Source: Cranoglanis bouderius
Lineage: Eukaryota; Chordata; Actinopteri; Siluriformes; Cranoglanididae
Reading direction: 5' to 3'
Assembly: GCA_023630585.1 (NCBI GenBank)
Contig: CM042562.1
Location: 12,277,184 to 12,341,183 of the forward strand
DNA: 64,000 nucleotides
The notes under the pieces: model-generated
Databases searched by the model: none
What the model was told of the DNA's origin: nothing
Seen by the model: the letters and a program-made list of their open reading frames with translations, nothing else
Shown: positions 1 to 12,678 of the stretch, in pieces
Layout: every line of letters starts with the position of its first letter
Position numbering within the stretch: the first letter of the stretch is position 1
Position numbers and translations under genes: made by a program

Positions 1-94
1 GTGTTCTCTACAACAGAGTGGTCTTCAATATCTTCATTCACTGTGGTGATTTTTTTAACTCAGATTGAATCAGCCAGAAATGCTTTCTTAAAGC

Positions 95-174
<80 letters not shown>

Positions 175-580
175 TTCTTCATGTTTTTGTCTACATTGGC
201 TATTATGCTTGTACATTTTTTTTTTTTTAACTTTTGTAGCCTCTTGTGATTTGAGAAAGCTAGTGGGCTTGATTAAGCTTAAATCTTTATTACACCTCAC
301 ATAATATAAGCAGTATTTTATGAATAGCCTTTTATTATACAGTCTGTTGAATGTACTTTTCAATACACAGATATGTCCAATCGAGAGCTTCGTATCGAAC
401 GATACATACTGAACATATTTTGCCTGATCAACTACATTTGCAGTAAGGGATAAACTGTATACAGTCAAGCAGCTGTTAGATTTTAGTACGTATTTTCTGT
501 TCCCTGAGCGGATCTACCTTTGTACAGTGAAGGCTCCTTGAGGTCTAGGACTCCTGCATGTTCTCCCAAGTGGAGCGAGC
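1..580. other. Flanking DNA with a (GA)n tract, no gene seen
   Basis: Holds a (GA)n microsatellite (95-172) and AT-rich sequence. The AATAAA on the minus strand near 289 may belong to the candidate exon at 581-846. No other coding feature is supported. Confidence 0.6.
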
Positions 581-846
581 TCAGGTCGGGAGGATGAGGA
601 GGATCATCCAGGAGAAAGATCCCACAGAGACGGACAGAGCTCCTGCACGATGTTGGGCCCGTGCTGTCCCTGAGAACACGGCTGCCACACCTCCCACAGC
701 TGCTGTAATGAGTTTTATCAGCAGCTTAAGCTCCCCAGCCGGGCTCTCCAGCAGGTGATGAGGGCAGAGAGAGCTCAAAGCAGCTCCACACGCTACGGTA
801 CTGAGCAGCGAGGAAAAGCTGTGCATCCCAACCAGGAGCGTGTCAC
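581..846 (-). CDS. Candidate last exon of an unrecognised minus-strand gene
   Basis: A GC-rich block in AT-rich surroundings. On the minus strand a strong acceptor (GGTCTTTCTCAG) is followed by an open frame of 87 residues ending in TGA at 581-583, and an AATAAA hexamer lies at 284-289. The translation is rich in Leu, Ala and Ser (LLESPAGELKLLIKLITAAV) and matches no family I recognise. No upstream exon was found. It could be a real terminal exon, a decayed exon or chance. Confidence 0.2.
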
Positions 847-849
847 CTG

Positions 850-3800
850 AGAAAGACCAAAACATGGCTCTGAACTCCTCAAAAGCCTCAAATCAGTCCT
901 CAGAGTCATTTAGTCTTGGTCTTGCTGTGAGGTCTTTTTCTACCTTCCACTTCCTCCTGTGGGTGTTTGTAAATCTGTTTGTTGAACCTATTAAACATAC
1001 AAACTTTGGAGAGTGGTTTGAGTGATTTCTATCTTCACAGGGCTTACGTGTTATATAAAGATTTTTGTACAAAGTTTTATATAAATGCACTCATTATAAT
1101 ACATTTCTGAAGTATGCAGGTATACTTGTGGATGTTCCATTTAAACAGACAAAAACATGTAATTGTTCATATGGTGAAGTATTCAGTGATGAGACTTTTT
1201 AGACTTTTTTTTAGCATTTTTAGAAGGAGTCTCCAGTGTTAGCACTTTGTATAGGTGCGTTCACACAGACAGCGATTTTATCGCTGCAATTCACCAGTCG
1301 CTGTACTATGAAGTCACCGGTTGCCATAACATTTATCAGTGGGTGGCACAACTAGCATTCTACTTTTGACAACAAACCAGTTTTCTTGCCACTAAAATAA
1401 AACATTTTGGAGGGAGAGCGATTGTATATACAATTCACCAGTGTATATATGCATCATATCCTAAGAGATGAAGGAGAAGCAGTGTGAGCTCTTTGCCATG
1501 CGCCCATCTGCAGCGAAAGCGAAAGCGCCGGACTGTCTGGGTCCACAAAACAATTCAGAATCGCGGGCAGCATGGCGGATCACGGATGTCCTGCACTCTG
1601 CTGTCTTCACTCTCATTGGTTTCACTCTGCCCACGTTTTACATTTTTTCCTACATTCTTTTGAATGTCCATGGAATAAAATAAAATATTAGATGCCATGA
1701 GTGTACCTTCTACCACCATTCACACATTTGAATGGCCAAATACAAAGCAATGTGATAACATGAAATTAAAAATGACCTTATAGGCATTGTTTCGACTCAT
1801 TACAGCTGTCATTAGCTGCTACTGTCAAGCAACTGTTTGATGCTGCACACAACAGCGCGTCATCTTCGCATGTTCACTGAGAGGAGGCTAATGGTTGAGA
1901 GGCAGGAATTTGGCCAATAGTTGCTGCAAGCCTTTTATAATCGAGCAATTAGTGTGCGAGAAGGTGGGAATTACAGAGAGGGGTTAAAGCAATGCAAACA
2001 TGTGCACACATGATGCAGTATTAGACACATCATAATGAAACTAAAGCCGAGTCCTGGACATTTTCTCAAATTTTGAAATCCCGGCTGAACGCTTTTTTAA
2101 GGTCCGAAAATGAGGACATGTCTGGGGAAAAGAGGGCGTATGGTCACCCTACAAAAATTGATTTCGTTTTAAATAAATAAAAAAAATTGTAATCCTGATA
2201 GTATTCCCATTTTTTACAAAATATAACATAACTGTAATGGATTACAGTTACCAGTTTTTTCGTATCCTGATTTCATGACGCTGTTACATGTTACTCCCCA
2301 AGCTTGTGTACAACACATCACTTCATCTTTATGAACTTTATGAACTTTATGTTCATCATCAGATTTCTTCTTTTGTTCTACAGTTTGATAAAATTTTACT
2401 TTTTGTGATAAAGTTCAAAAACAGTTCTTGGTCTGATTCATGCGTAATCCCACTTTGCACTCAGTGCACATCCATTTTGTGTGATGTATCTTCCTTTCTC
2501 CTCAGCACTCATTTATAGTTTTGCCTTGGTGCTTTGAAATGTGTAAAATTAAAAATATGTGAACATAGAACATGCTGTCCAACACCCAATTTGTAATGAA
2601 ATAACAAAAGCAAATTGCGACAATCTATCGCTTTAGTTATATGATTCTGTTTTCCATATGGTGTGTGTATATTATATGTATTTGCATGGTGGTTACTGTG
2701 TAAAATCATCATATTTTTTACATTAATAAATTTTCAAATTCACATTCTGTAACGTTACCTGTAGTAAAATCTACAAATATTTCTGCAAAACCAGTCTGGA
2801 TCAGCAGAAAAGCAATTTTTGTTGTGGACCCTTTAACAGCTGTGCGATCCCAAATTTCAACAGGAACTACAATTATTACATCACTTCCTGTGTGCTACTT
2901 TTTTTTCTTTTTTTTTACCATCCCCTGAACAACACTTAGTTATTTTCAAAAAGTGTAAAGGTTCCTTCTGTAAACTTTAATGCAAATTGTGAAATGAGAG
3001 AAGAAGAAAAAAAACAGGTGGTTTCCCACAACAGCCACTGTGCCTGAAAGGGTTAAATGGTTATGCTTATGATATAAAATAATGATATGAAATAAGAATG
3101 AATACCCATTTACATTTAGCTTACATTCATTCCCGCTTTTTTTAAAGTTCAAATTTCCCATAACTACAGGATATATTTTGCTAGCATAATCTCCTCATTC
3201 TTTGTCACTGTTTTCTCTCTCTCCCTCACTCCACCTCCTTCCCTCTCTCTGTCTCTTTTCCATCATAACATGAGGACACTTGAATAAATCTGTGCAGGGT
3301 CAGGGCTTTCTACTCTCTATTTCTGTGCGTGAGCTTATATAAAAGCCCTTCACATCACCTTACATAAGACACCATCATTTATATATGCAAATGCAACCAT
3401 CTCGAACTCCTGAACAGAGATAAGAGTGCAGAGGGCAACAGGAATGGCACTCCTTAACAAAATACATTCCTTCGCTCTGATCCTACCTAACACATATACA
3501 GCACATACACACACATACACACATATACATGCTCACTTAGAGCTGGCTTCATCACAACCAGGCCACTCATCTATATTTCACTTTAGCTTGTTCTTTCAAG
3601 CACTTTGCTGCCACGCTTTGATCACAGAAGACAAAAGTGTTCATATCTCTGTGAGCAGTTTGCAGGTTAGTTCACGATGAGGGGGGTTCACACCCTCAGA
3701 GACACATTTTCAGCCTCGAAATTAAACCTCTGTCTCCATTAGATCTCCAGTCCATCTCACCAGGACTGAGATTTTTATGAGGTTTAAATAGGTTCAGAAG

Positions 3801-3935
3801 GGGAAAAGAACATACATCTGGGTGAAAAGTTAAAACTGTGGATGGAGATTCAAAAGAAGAGATCACACTGCTGTACTATTACATGTATCTCTTACATGCA
3901 CACCTGTTACATTCAATTCAATCACGTTTGAAATA
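850..3935. other. Gene-free flanking DNA with repeat-like fragments
   Basis: Three stretches look like dispersed fish repeats: 1150-1250 (fragment of the GTTGAATTC family described below), 1255-1690 (begins GTGCGTTCACACAGACAGCG, resembling a DNA-transposon remnant) and 2040-2160 (GAGGACATGTCTGGGGAAAA, a segment common in fish genomes). No exon can be supported. Confidence 0.5.
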
Positions 3936-3990
3936 CAGCTTTGACCAACAGACATTGGCACCAAGCAGCTTTACAGAAATCTACGTCCCT

Positions 3991-4379
3991 CCAGGATTTA
4001 GTATTTTTTTGTTTTACAATTGCAGAAATGAAATTTACACAAAACCAAGCAAACTCCACAATATTCTGATGAGCTTGCAATTATTCAAAATATATGCAGA
4101 TTTGGGCCAAGATGCATCATGTGACGTAATCATAAAGCACATTCACTCAAAGCCCTCTTTGATTCACGTGCATTGAACATGAGTACAGCTAAAAAGTCTC
4201 ATTTACCAACAAACATCGCTGCAAAACAATTTTGTGCAATTGCAATTTCGCCAATTCAAGTAGTTTTCCTCAAAAATGCACATAAAAACTCTGCAAGTTG
4301 CATCACGAATTTTGAAAAAAGCTGCAGCAAGATCAAGCATGTTTGTCACAACAATCACTTAAAACTCTACGAAGTCCTG
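3991..4379 (+). repeat. Miniature DNA transposon, copy 1
   Basis: About 390 bp, closely similar along its length to 7417-7760 in the same orientation. The ends are inverted and complementary: the left end reads CCAGGATTT, the right end reads AAGTCCTG here and AAAATCCTG in the other copy. The interior has no open frame. The sequence just before it (3936-3990, ATTCAATTCAATCACG) resembles the 3' tail of a fish retroposon, so this element may sit beside one. Confidence 0.65.
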
Positions 4380-7150
4380 TACGGACTTATAGACTGTATA
4401 CAGACCAAAAAGACGTTTATGATTCTCCTATGTTTCTAGGTTCCACAGAGTCACAGTTCTACAGTGGCATGGTCAACATGAGAAATGAAGACACACATGA
4501 AGCAAAGAGATCGGGTGGGGTGAGTAGGGGAGGGGGTGTGGATTTATGGTTTTGGTCTGCAGACTCATTGTTTAAGTGAGTGTACTTGACCTTCTGTCCG
4601 TTTGGAAGATCTGGAACATGTTATTGACTCCCATTTTCCCTTTCCAGCTCCGGTCCAATCCTGCCGCCTCCTCTCACAATTACCCTCTCTCCCACGGCTC
4701 CCCATCAGATTTAACTAAAGGTCAACATCTTTTCTGGTCCTCTCAGCCTAACAGAGCCGCTTCCTCACATTTCAATAGCGGAAATACTTGTGACTTTGAA
4801 AGTTGTTCAAACTGTGCAGCACATCGAGCTGATTCTAGAAAGATCCATTAAGAGTGCACATGCTCCCTCTCAGTCCTGTCAGTCTGGTGTAATGTCAAAG
4901 CATTATCAGGTATTCATACAAACATATGGAATTTATGTATTAACACATGCCAGATTTCCTTCTTGGACACAGACAGGGCAGTAATAGGGGTGAAGCTGTT
5001 CACAAAATCCACTGTGCTGGATCGCTGGAATAAGTCAGAAAGAGTAACTCTGAATGCTCGGACCTTTTCTGAATTCGTAGCTTAAGATTGCCATCCTGTG
5101 GTCATGGAAGGAAGTGCAGTTTCAGCAAAGCAAAGTTACTTTTTGTTGGTTGTTGGAATTCTTGGGTAATTTAACGTGTTACCTTTTTACGCACACTTTG
5201 AAAAATGATGTTAACTTTTTGGTGTGTCTGGGTAAGTTTTAAAACATTACCTAGATCAGTAGACATCTATCTCAATTCTCAATCATTCATGATTCATGAT
5301 GAAAAATATATCAACATTTACAGGTTAAGCTCTTAATTTTTACAGAAAAATAGCACAATAATGTTTTATAACTTTATCATTATTATTTATTTAATTATGA
5401 TTTTATATTTAAGTGTATTAATTATACTTTTTATATTTAGGGGCTGTAGCTTTTAGTGTTGACCCAAAATCTGTGTTTTTTTTTTTTGTTTTGTTTTTTT
5501 TGTTTTGTAAATTAAAAAATTTTTAGAGTGTAAATTGCATTAGAAACTCACACACTGTCCAGTATGTTGTGGCTCAATATTGTCTCAATCTTGTGATCAT
5601 TCCTATACTACATTATTGATATATGAGAACAACATACAAGATCATATATGAGAACACTGAAATCATATGAAACATCTTGGATGAAGTTATTTTCCCATGA
5701 AGTGAGAATATTTTTTTGATGATCATCTTCACTAAAGCCTCCCACGATACTAAATGTGGTACTTACAAAGTACTAGTCCAGGAAAACGGTGATAATGTTT
5801 GATATATTTGCTCAAGTCTAGTTATTTACACTTGCTAAGCTACTATTTTTAAGCACTGCTTTTTCTTAGGATTGATGCTAAAAAAAATAAATAAATAAAA
5901 AAAACCTCAAGAGGCAGACAGGTGCCTATAGACCAATGTAGGGCAGAGTAAAAGCTGTTTGGATAAAATCTAACCTGTCTGCGTGTAGCAGAAAAGAGAG
6001 AGACTAAAGATCACCTGCCTGCCTTTTTCAAGTTAAAAAGTCCAAAATGAAAGCCACAGCAGACCTGTTTAAATTAGCCTTTCCCCCCGGTGCCTTTAAA
6101 TCAAATAAAACACAACAGTCTGAGTCCAAACAAGTTAAAAGAACGTCCTTGCGGGTTTTATCCACTAAAGCAATAGTAACTAGAGCAACCTTCTCAAAGG
6201 CTAAAGCGTCCCAGTGGCCCAACACTCAATAAAGATTTGGCTACTTAAGAAGGTCGAAACAGCAAGCCATTAAAGGGCTTGACATGGACCCAGCTAGCAC
6301 ACTGCTTTCGCCATCACTCACAGCCAGCTAATGCAATTTCTCACTGATGGTCTGTCTCATCCGAGCCACTGATAGGTTTAGGCTGATGCATGATGCAAAT
6401 GACACAGCAGTTGAGATGTAGACCTATGTATATATCTTCATCACCTGCAGGTTCTCTCTGCATGGCCCACATCCCTCGAGACTCTCTTATTCACTTTCAC
6501 TTCATCCTTTCTCCTTCTGAATGACGGCCTGATTTTCAGCTAAAAGCTTGATGTTGAGATATTGCAGTAGGTCTACAGAGATTTGATCTATTCTGAAAGT
6601 AGGGGTACAACAGATGCTAAGCACTCATATTTTTTCATATTTCATATTATGTTGCTACTGATTGCATTTTCTCTTGAAAATAGTTCGAAATACTTTCAAA
6701 TCGCTCTTTGATCCAAATTTTGCTGCTAGCTTCTAATTTCCAGCTCCATGAACTCAAAATTCAGCATGACTGCGCCCACATTATTGGACTATTAGTTAAT
6801 TAAAAGTTGCTTTATGCCAATAATGAGTCATTATAGAGACTCATTTTTAATTCATGGGGCTCTGGGAGTAAAACTTCTCTGCTCTGTTAACTGTCAGAGC
6901 TCTGTCTTGTCAGATATGAGTCAGTTTGGAGTGACTGTGCCACTTCAAACGTCCAGCTTTAATTAAGGATGAAAGACGACGGGTTTGAGAGCAGACCAGA
7001 CATTCTTCTCTTCCCTCAATCATTTTGCAGCCAAAGCAGCATCTAATTTCACCTTGCATAACCAAATTTCAGAAAGCTGGAGTAGTGCATTTTAAAAGTC
7101 CAGCCAAGAAACTTAAAATTACTTACAGTATCCTGCATACGGTGCTGTTC
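4380..7150. other. Gene-free DNA, partly single-copy in appearance
   Basis: No coding exon is seen. Segments such as 5930-6300 and 6750-7060 have balanced composition and no repeat hallmark; the latter contains TAATTA-type motifs (TTAGTTAATTAAAAG) and could be conserved non-coding DNA. That is inference only. Confidence 0.4.
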
Positions 7151-7306
7151 AGTTCTTGACATTGTTTGGTCAGATGTTGATTAACTGTCTGTGACATATT
7201 TATGCTCCTGTTCTAATATATTACTGTTTCTATAATAACAGCTCATTCACATGGACTGTTAAGTTTGTATAGTGAACACTCCACATAATCTAAGACTAAT
7301 AAACAG

Positions 7307-7348
<42 letters not shown>

Positions 7349-7376
7349 TTATTTAACAAGATTAATCAAATTGTTG
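7150..7376 (+). repeat. Fragment of the GTTGAATTC dispersed family with a (TAA)n tail
   Basis: Shares the block ATTACTGTTTCTATAATAAC, then AACACTCCACATAATCTAAG, with copies at 12.7-13.9, 34.7-35.2 and 36.8-37.5 kb. It runs into a (TAA)n microsatellite at 7309-7344. Confidence 0.55.
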
Positions 7377-7416
7377 ATATTGTGAAACTTAAGAGTTGTT
7401 TGTTGAACCAGACACT

Positions 7417-7760
7417 CCAGGATTTTGCAATTTTGCGATTGCAGAAATGAACGCAAAATCACGGAAACTCTGCAATATTCGGAGGAGCTTGCAATTTCTC
7501 AAAATTACCACAGATTTGGGCTAAGACGTCATATGTGACGTCATCACAACACACATTCAGCCAAAGCCCTCTTCCATTTAACATTTACCAACAATCATCA
7601 CTGTGAAAGACCACGCAAAACAATGTTGTGCAATTGCAATTTTACCAATTCAAGTAGTTTTCCGCAAAAAAAAAAAAAAGCTCCACAAATTGCATCATAA
7701 ATTTTGAAAAAAGCTGCAGCAAAATCAAGCATTTTTGGCTGCAACAATCACAAAATCCTG
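7417..7760 (+). repeat. Miniature DNA transposon, copy 2
   Basis: The better-preserved copy of the element at 3991-4379. Left end CCAGGATTTTGCAATTTTG, right end complementary (CACAAAATCCTG), no open frame. An A-run (7667-7679) interrupts it. No clear target duplication is visible. Confidence 0.65.
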
Positions 7761-7943
7761 TACAGACTGTTTAACGCTTGTCTTGAGTTTCAGCACTTTA
7801 TAACATACAGTAATTTTACAGAGCTTTTAGGATGGATTTCCAGTTTCTTGGTAAGATGATAATCTGCATTCTGTTGTTGTTGCTGTTTGGTTTCCTTTTT
7901 TTCTTTTTCTTTGCTTTGTTTTTCCCCAAGAGGGAATATAAAG

Positions 7944-8046
<103 letters not shown>

Positions 8047-9071
8047 TTATATACTCTGTACCATCTAACAAGAAAGATCTTTAAAATGTCAGTCTATCAA
8101 AAATTATTTTATGTTACTAACATTTTAATAACATTGAGTTTATTAGCTTAATCTGGGTCTGGCTGTAGAGCTGGGGGCAGAAAAAGTGGAAATACATGAG
8201 AGTTGTGATATACAGTAACTTTAATTTGACACTCTTTTCTGTTACATCACCAATATGGTCTCATACTTGCAAATTCATAAAGAGTTGCCAGACTCAATCA
8301 CTATGAACGTCAGCATTAGAAACGGTTTCAGAGCTTTACAGCTTAATTTTTTAACAAAATCCAAATACTTCACCTTTGCTTGTATTTGTTTTGTTTTTTA
8401 ACAAGATTTTGTGCATCAAAAAAGCAAAATCATAATTTTGTTTTCTGTCTTAAAAATAAAAACAATGTTACATGCATGATTCATTGGGGGGGGGGAAGAA
8501 AGTGTGTAATTAAACTGTGATGAGATGACTAAAATCATTATATATTTAATCTTTAAACATCAAATATTAATTTTAAATTCATAAGTAGTCTCATTAATTA
8601 AGTATTAGACACACATTAGACTTGGCCTTCCTTTAAACTTTCAAGAGAAAATAAAAATGATAGCAGTGATGTTTCAGAGAAACTTGCAGTGTTACATTCT
8701 GACTGCCTTTGTGAGCTTCAAGCACGACTGCACTTATTTACAAATGTCTCTCAGCTACTATTTACTTGTTGTTTGATTTCTTTTCAGCAGGAGCAGCAAA
8801 TCTACAGAACAAAGAGACAATTATTTCCTCCTTGTAGACGCAGATGCAACTTTTACAGTGTTCGCTTTTGAAGTGCCGTTCGCTGGCGTTGGCCCCTGTT
8901 TTTTATATTTTGTTTGTTTTTTGCACTTTTGACTGACAAGCTTTTGTTTGCTGTTTGTCAGGCCGCAATCAAGGCTGCAGCTCCACGATTACAAGCTTAC
9001 ATCAAAGTTCCTCTTCCCCTCCACATCCTCTGCCCTGGTGGCTCCCAGAGGAGCTGTCTGCTCAGACATGT

Positions 9072-9072
<1 letters not shown>

Positions 9073-9144
<72 letters not shown>
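9073..9144 (+). repeat. (GA)n microsatellite
   Basis: About 36 uninterrupted GA units. Confidence 0.98.
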
Positions 9145-9145
<1 letters not shown>

Positions 9146-9606
9146 AAGGCTGTGGGTTCTACAGGTTCTGCTTCATGGCCCTGAGTATTAGCACTGTTCT
9201 CTTTGTTGCCGCTGTCATGCGTAAGGAGATAAAGTTGAGGAGGGGCCCCGATGTGGAGTCTTCCAGGGCCGACATCGCTAATCTGCTCTTCCCCTCAATC
9301 CTCTTCTCCCCTCTCCAGCTGCACCATCAGTCCCTGCGCTAAATCCGCCATATCTCCCTCCCAGGACCTCGGCTCTTGTGTTTGAACAATGCCCTCTTAG
9401 CAGGGCCTGGACAGCAGCCCAAGAGTCTCTCTCTTTCTCAGTCTCTTTCTTTCTCTTCCTTACGAGGATGCTGCAAGTGCACAGTGTCAGCATTGAATAA
9501 GAAAACATCCTGGTGGCCTTTTATTTATTTATGTATCTATTTATTTATTTATTTTATTAATTAAATCATTCATTAATTATAATATAACAAATCCAATCTT
9601 ATGCAG

Positions 9607-9623
9607 AAAGAAAGAAAGAAAAA

Positions 9624-9690
<67 letters not shown>
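9607..9690 (+). repeat. (GAAA)n tetranucleotide repeat
   Basis: About 20 AAAG units with one slip near the start. Confidence 0.97.
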
Positions 9691-9691
<1 letters not shown>

Positions 9692-9767
9692 CAACAGATG
9701 TACTTGAGTGTCCTATCACATGCAAAGCACCATTAGGTTAAGAAAGCATAAAAAGACAGAAAAAGTC

Positions 9768-9770
<3 letters not shown>

Positions 9771-9849
<79 letters not shown>
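9771..9849 (+). repeat. (TG)n microsatellite
   Basis: About 39 uninterrupted TG units. Confidence 0.98.
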
Positions 9850-9850
<1 letters not shown>

Positions 9851-10228
9851 GACGACACAGTCATGGGAATATGAAGCGGTCTGTCGAATGCCAGCCTCCT
9901 GTCTCCTCCTCTGTCAAGTTGAGTCCTCAAATCTAATTTGAATGCTAATTATTTTGGTCAGTTTATAAACTATAGATCAACTCAGTGTCTTGGTTTTTCC
10001 CCTCTCTCTTTCTCTCTCTTCATCTCTGTGAATCCTGGAGCACAGCCCCCTGAGGATCGGAATCACCTTGCCTTCCAACTTGTCTCCTGTCTCAGCTTCT
10101 TTCATTATACAACACATGACCTATCATATATTCCTCTTTTACCGCCATTCAGGCCTTGTTGCCAGCCATCAGTGAAGGGGGAAAAAAGCACTCTACTCGT
10201 TTCAACTTTCCTACAGCTTTCGTCCTGT

Positions 10229-10231
<3 letters not shown>

Positions 10232-10307
<76 letters not shown>
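10232..10307 (+). repeat. (CT)n microsatellite
   Basis: About 38 CT units, ending CTCTCGCTCTC. Confidence 0.98.
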
Positions 10308-10310
<3 letters not shown>

Positions 10311-10616
10311 CTCACTGAAAGATCTCTTGCCAATTGCGTTCTCTGCTTTTTCCCCTGTGGAGCAAGCTGCATCTTCAGAGCTGACAATTCGTACTTCTTT
10401 TATTGTAACATTTTCCCCCTTCTTCTTCTTTTCACTCAATGAAAACATTGCAGAAAGCCACACCAAAACCACATCTGCGCAGCTTCTAAAAAAGACGCAG
10501 CTCGAAGTCTGAAGTGTCTGAAGCTGTCATATATGAAACAAAGAGCTCCAGATGCTCTGTATCAGTTACTCAGCTATTCATATCAACTCTACTCTGATTT
10601 TACCATCATTCCACTT

Positions 10617-10916
10617 GGAAGGATGGATGGATGGACATATTGATGGATATATGCATGAATGGATGGATGGATATATGGATGGATATACAGATGGATATAT
10701 GGGTATATACAGATGGATGGATAGATATACAGATGGTTTTAGGGATGGATGAATGGATTGGTGGATATATGGATGGATGGATGGACGGACGGACGGACGG
10801 ACGGACGGATTATATTGGTGGATATGTGGATGGATGGATGGATGGATTATATTGGTGTATATATGGATGGATAAGTGGATGGATGGATGCATGGATGGAG
10901 GAATGGATGGATAGCT
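10617..10916 (+). repeat. Compound GGAT-type tetranucleotide array
   Basis: Roughly 300 bp of GGAT/GGAC/GATA units with intervening ATATAT steps; a pure (GGAC)n stretch lies near 10782-10808. The same pattern TTATATTGGTGGATAT/TTATATTGGTGTATAT occurs twice, showing a higher-order duplication. Confidence 0.95.
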
Positions 10917-11889
10917 AGATATACAGATGTATACATATATTATTTAATAAATAGTCACATACTTATACTCACTATACATATATACATGCATAAATACACA
11001 CAAAAAAATTCTTCAGCTTTTTAAAAAAAAATAATAATCAGTTCTGGTTTCTAATAAAATAAAAACCACAATGTCATTCAATGTGTTTACAACGCTGTTC
11101 ACAAAGATATTCGAAATCCCTCCTCCATTGTCAAACACTACAAAGGAGTTTATCTTTCGAGAAAAAAGTGTGAAGATACTATTCACTGGGTCAAATAAAA
11201 GTCCGACCTTTCTGTGTGTGTGGTGTGTTACAGACACTAGTATAAAGGGTTCAAGCGTAATCGAAGGCTGCAGCCTCGCTCAAGGTCTGGAGAGAGTTTC
11301 CCCTTGCTCCCAACACCTTTATCTCACTCAGCTGGTGCTGGTGGGAGCCTTGGGATGATGAAAAAGTCATTCTATAGCTTTTGTTCCTTCTAATTGTAGT
11401 CAGACTTAGAGATAAGTGTGTACGGCGTGATGCAGGAAAATCAGTGGGGCTGGAATCCCACATCCTATAATACAAACACAAACACGCACACGCGCTTATG
11501 CTCATCTGCAGTGCCCTGCATCATTAACAGTGCAGAAGGAGGGTGAAGTGTGAGTGTGTGTGCGTCTGTGTCTGTGCGTGTGTGTGTCAGTGATGGGGGA
11601 GGTTCCACATTGCAAAAGCACTTGACACTCTGCCATCAGAATTAGTGGCTTCTTTTCTTATTTGTTTTGATGGGCAAATCACAAGGCTTTCATCTCTGCA
11701 TATTTAAAGATGACACCCCAAACCGGCAGCTTGTGCTATTGTTCTTTCCCCGAGCTTATTCAACATACTCACATTGTCGCCACTGAAAGGAAGGGCTGCT
11801 CCTAATTTAAAGGTATTTATTAAAATTCAGACTAGCCATTACACTGCTGCACATGAGGGGAAACAGCAAAGGGGGAGGGGGGGAGGGGG

Positions 11890-11896
<7 letters not shown>

Positions 11897-11949
<53 letters not shown>
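11897..11949 (+). repeat. (GA)n microsatellite
   Basis: About 26 GA units after a G-rich run. Confidence 0.97.
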
Positions 11950-11960
<11 letters not shown>

Positions 11961-12678
11961 AGGGGCAGAGAGAGGGGGAAAAAACACCAGAACAAGCTGC
12001 TTAATCAAAAGTTAATTGTACAATTTTCATGCAGATGAGCACCGCATATACGTGATTCCCAGCTCTGTGATTATTAAAATAAAGAAATGAGCGTTATAGA
12101 AAATGTGGTGGGACTCCACGGCCGGTAAACAATCAGGGCAAGTTTAATTTGTGGTAAACAAAATGGAGATACACAAGGGGTCTGGGAAGGAGAGGATAAG
12201 GTTAAATTAAATTTGCAAATGTACAGACACAAGGCGTTTTGTGTTGGAGTGCAGCAATTACAGGCATGCTTTAATGAAGCAGGGTCTGGTGGCAGGGGAC
12301 GCATTCAGCCGGCACACGACCTACAAGCAAAACCTCCTACTGAACACCAAATTATAGCAGCAACTTAATAGACTGGCTGAGGTGAGTTCTGTGAAGAGTT
12401 TCTCTCATACACACAACACACAAACACGCAAACACAGAAATGCACAGGATTGTGCTTTTACATGGCTGTACATAATTACATACCGTATGTGCTACAAATG
12501 GCCCAGTTATCTGTATCTGTATAGTATATCCCTGCAGGGTCATGTGATTGATAAATTCACATGCATGATTGCATGATACATTGCATGCACAAGAAACATC
12601 ACATAGAGTGATGAGCTCGGGATCAACCACAATCAAAGATGTTACAGTTGTTATGGTTTATATCATTTATTACTATTT

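Noticed and set aside
1..40. Possible exon edge on the minus strand (TGAATGAAGATATTGAAG after CACCACAG)
   Set aside because: The pyrimidine tract is poor and only 40 bases remain before the window edge, so it cannot be tested.
88..468. A 126-codon minus-strand frame
   Set aside because: About a quarter of it is the (GA)n tract and the rest has no domain resemblance or coding bias.
10578..10892. A 104-codon frame of His-Pro-Ser-Ile repeats
   Set aside because: It is the GGAT tetranucleotide array read on the minus strand.
10617..10916. CRISPR-like array
   Set aside because: Simple tetranucleotide repeats without unique spacers in a vertebrate genome.
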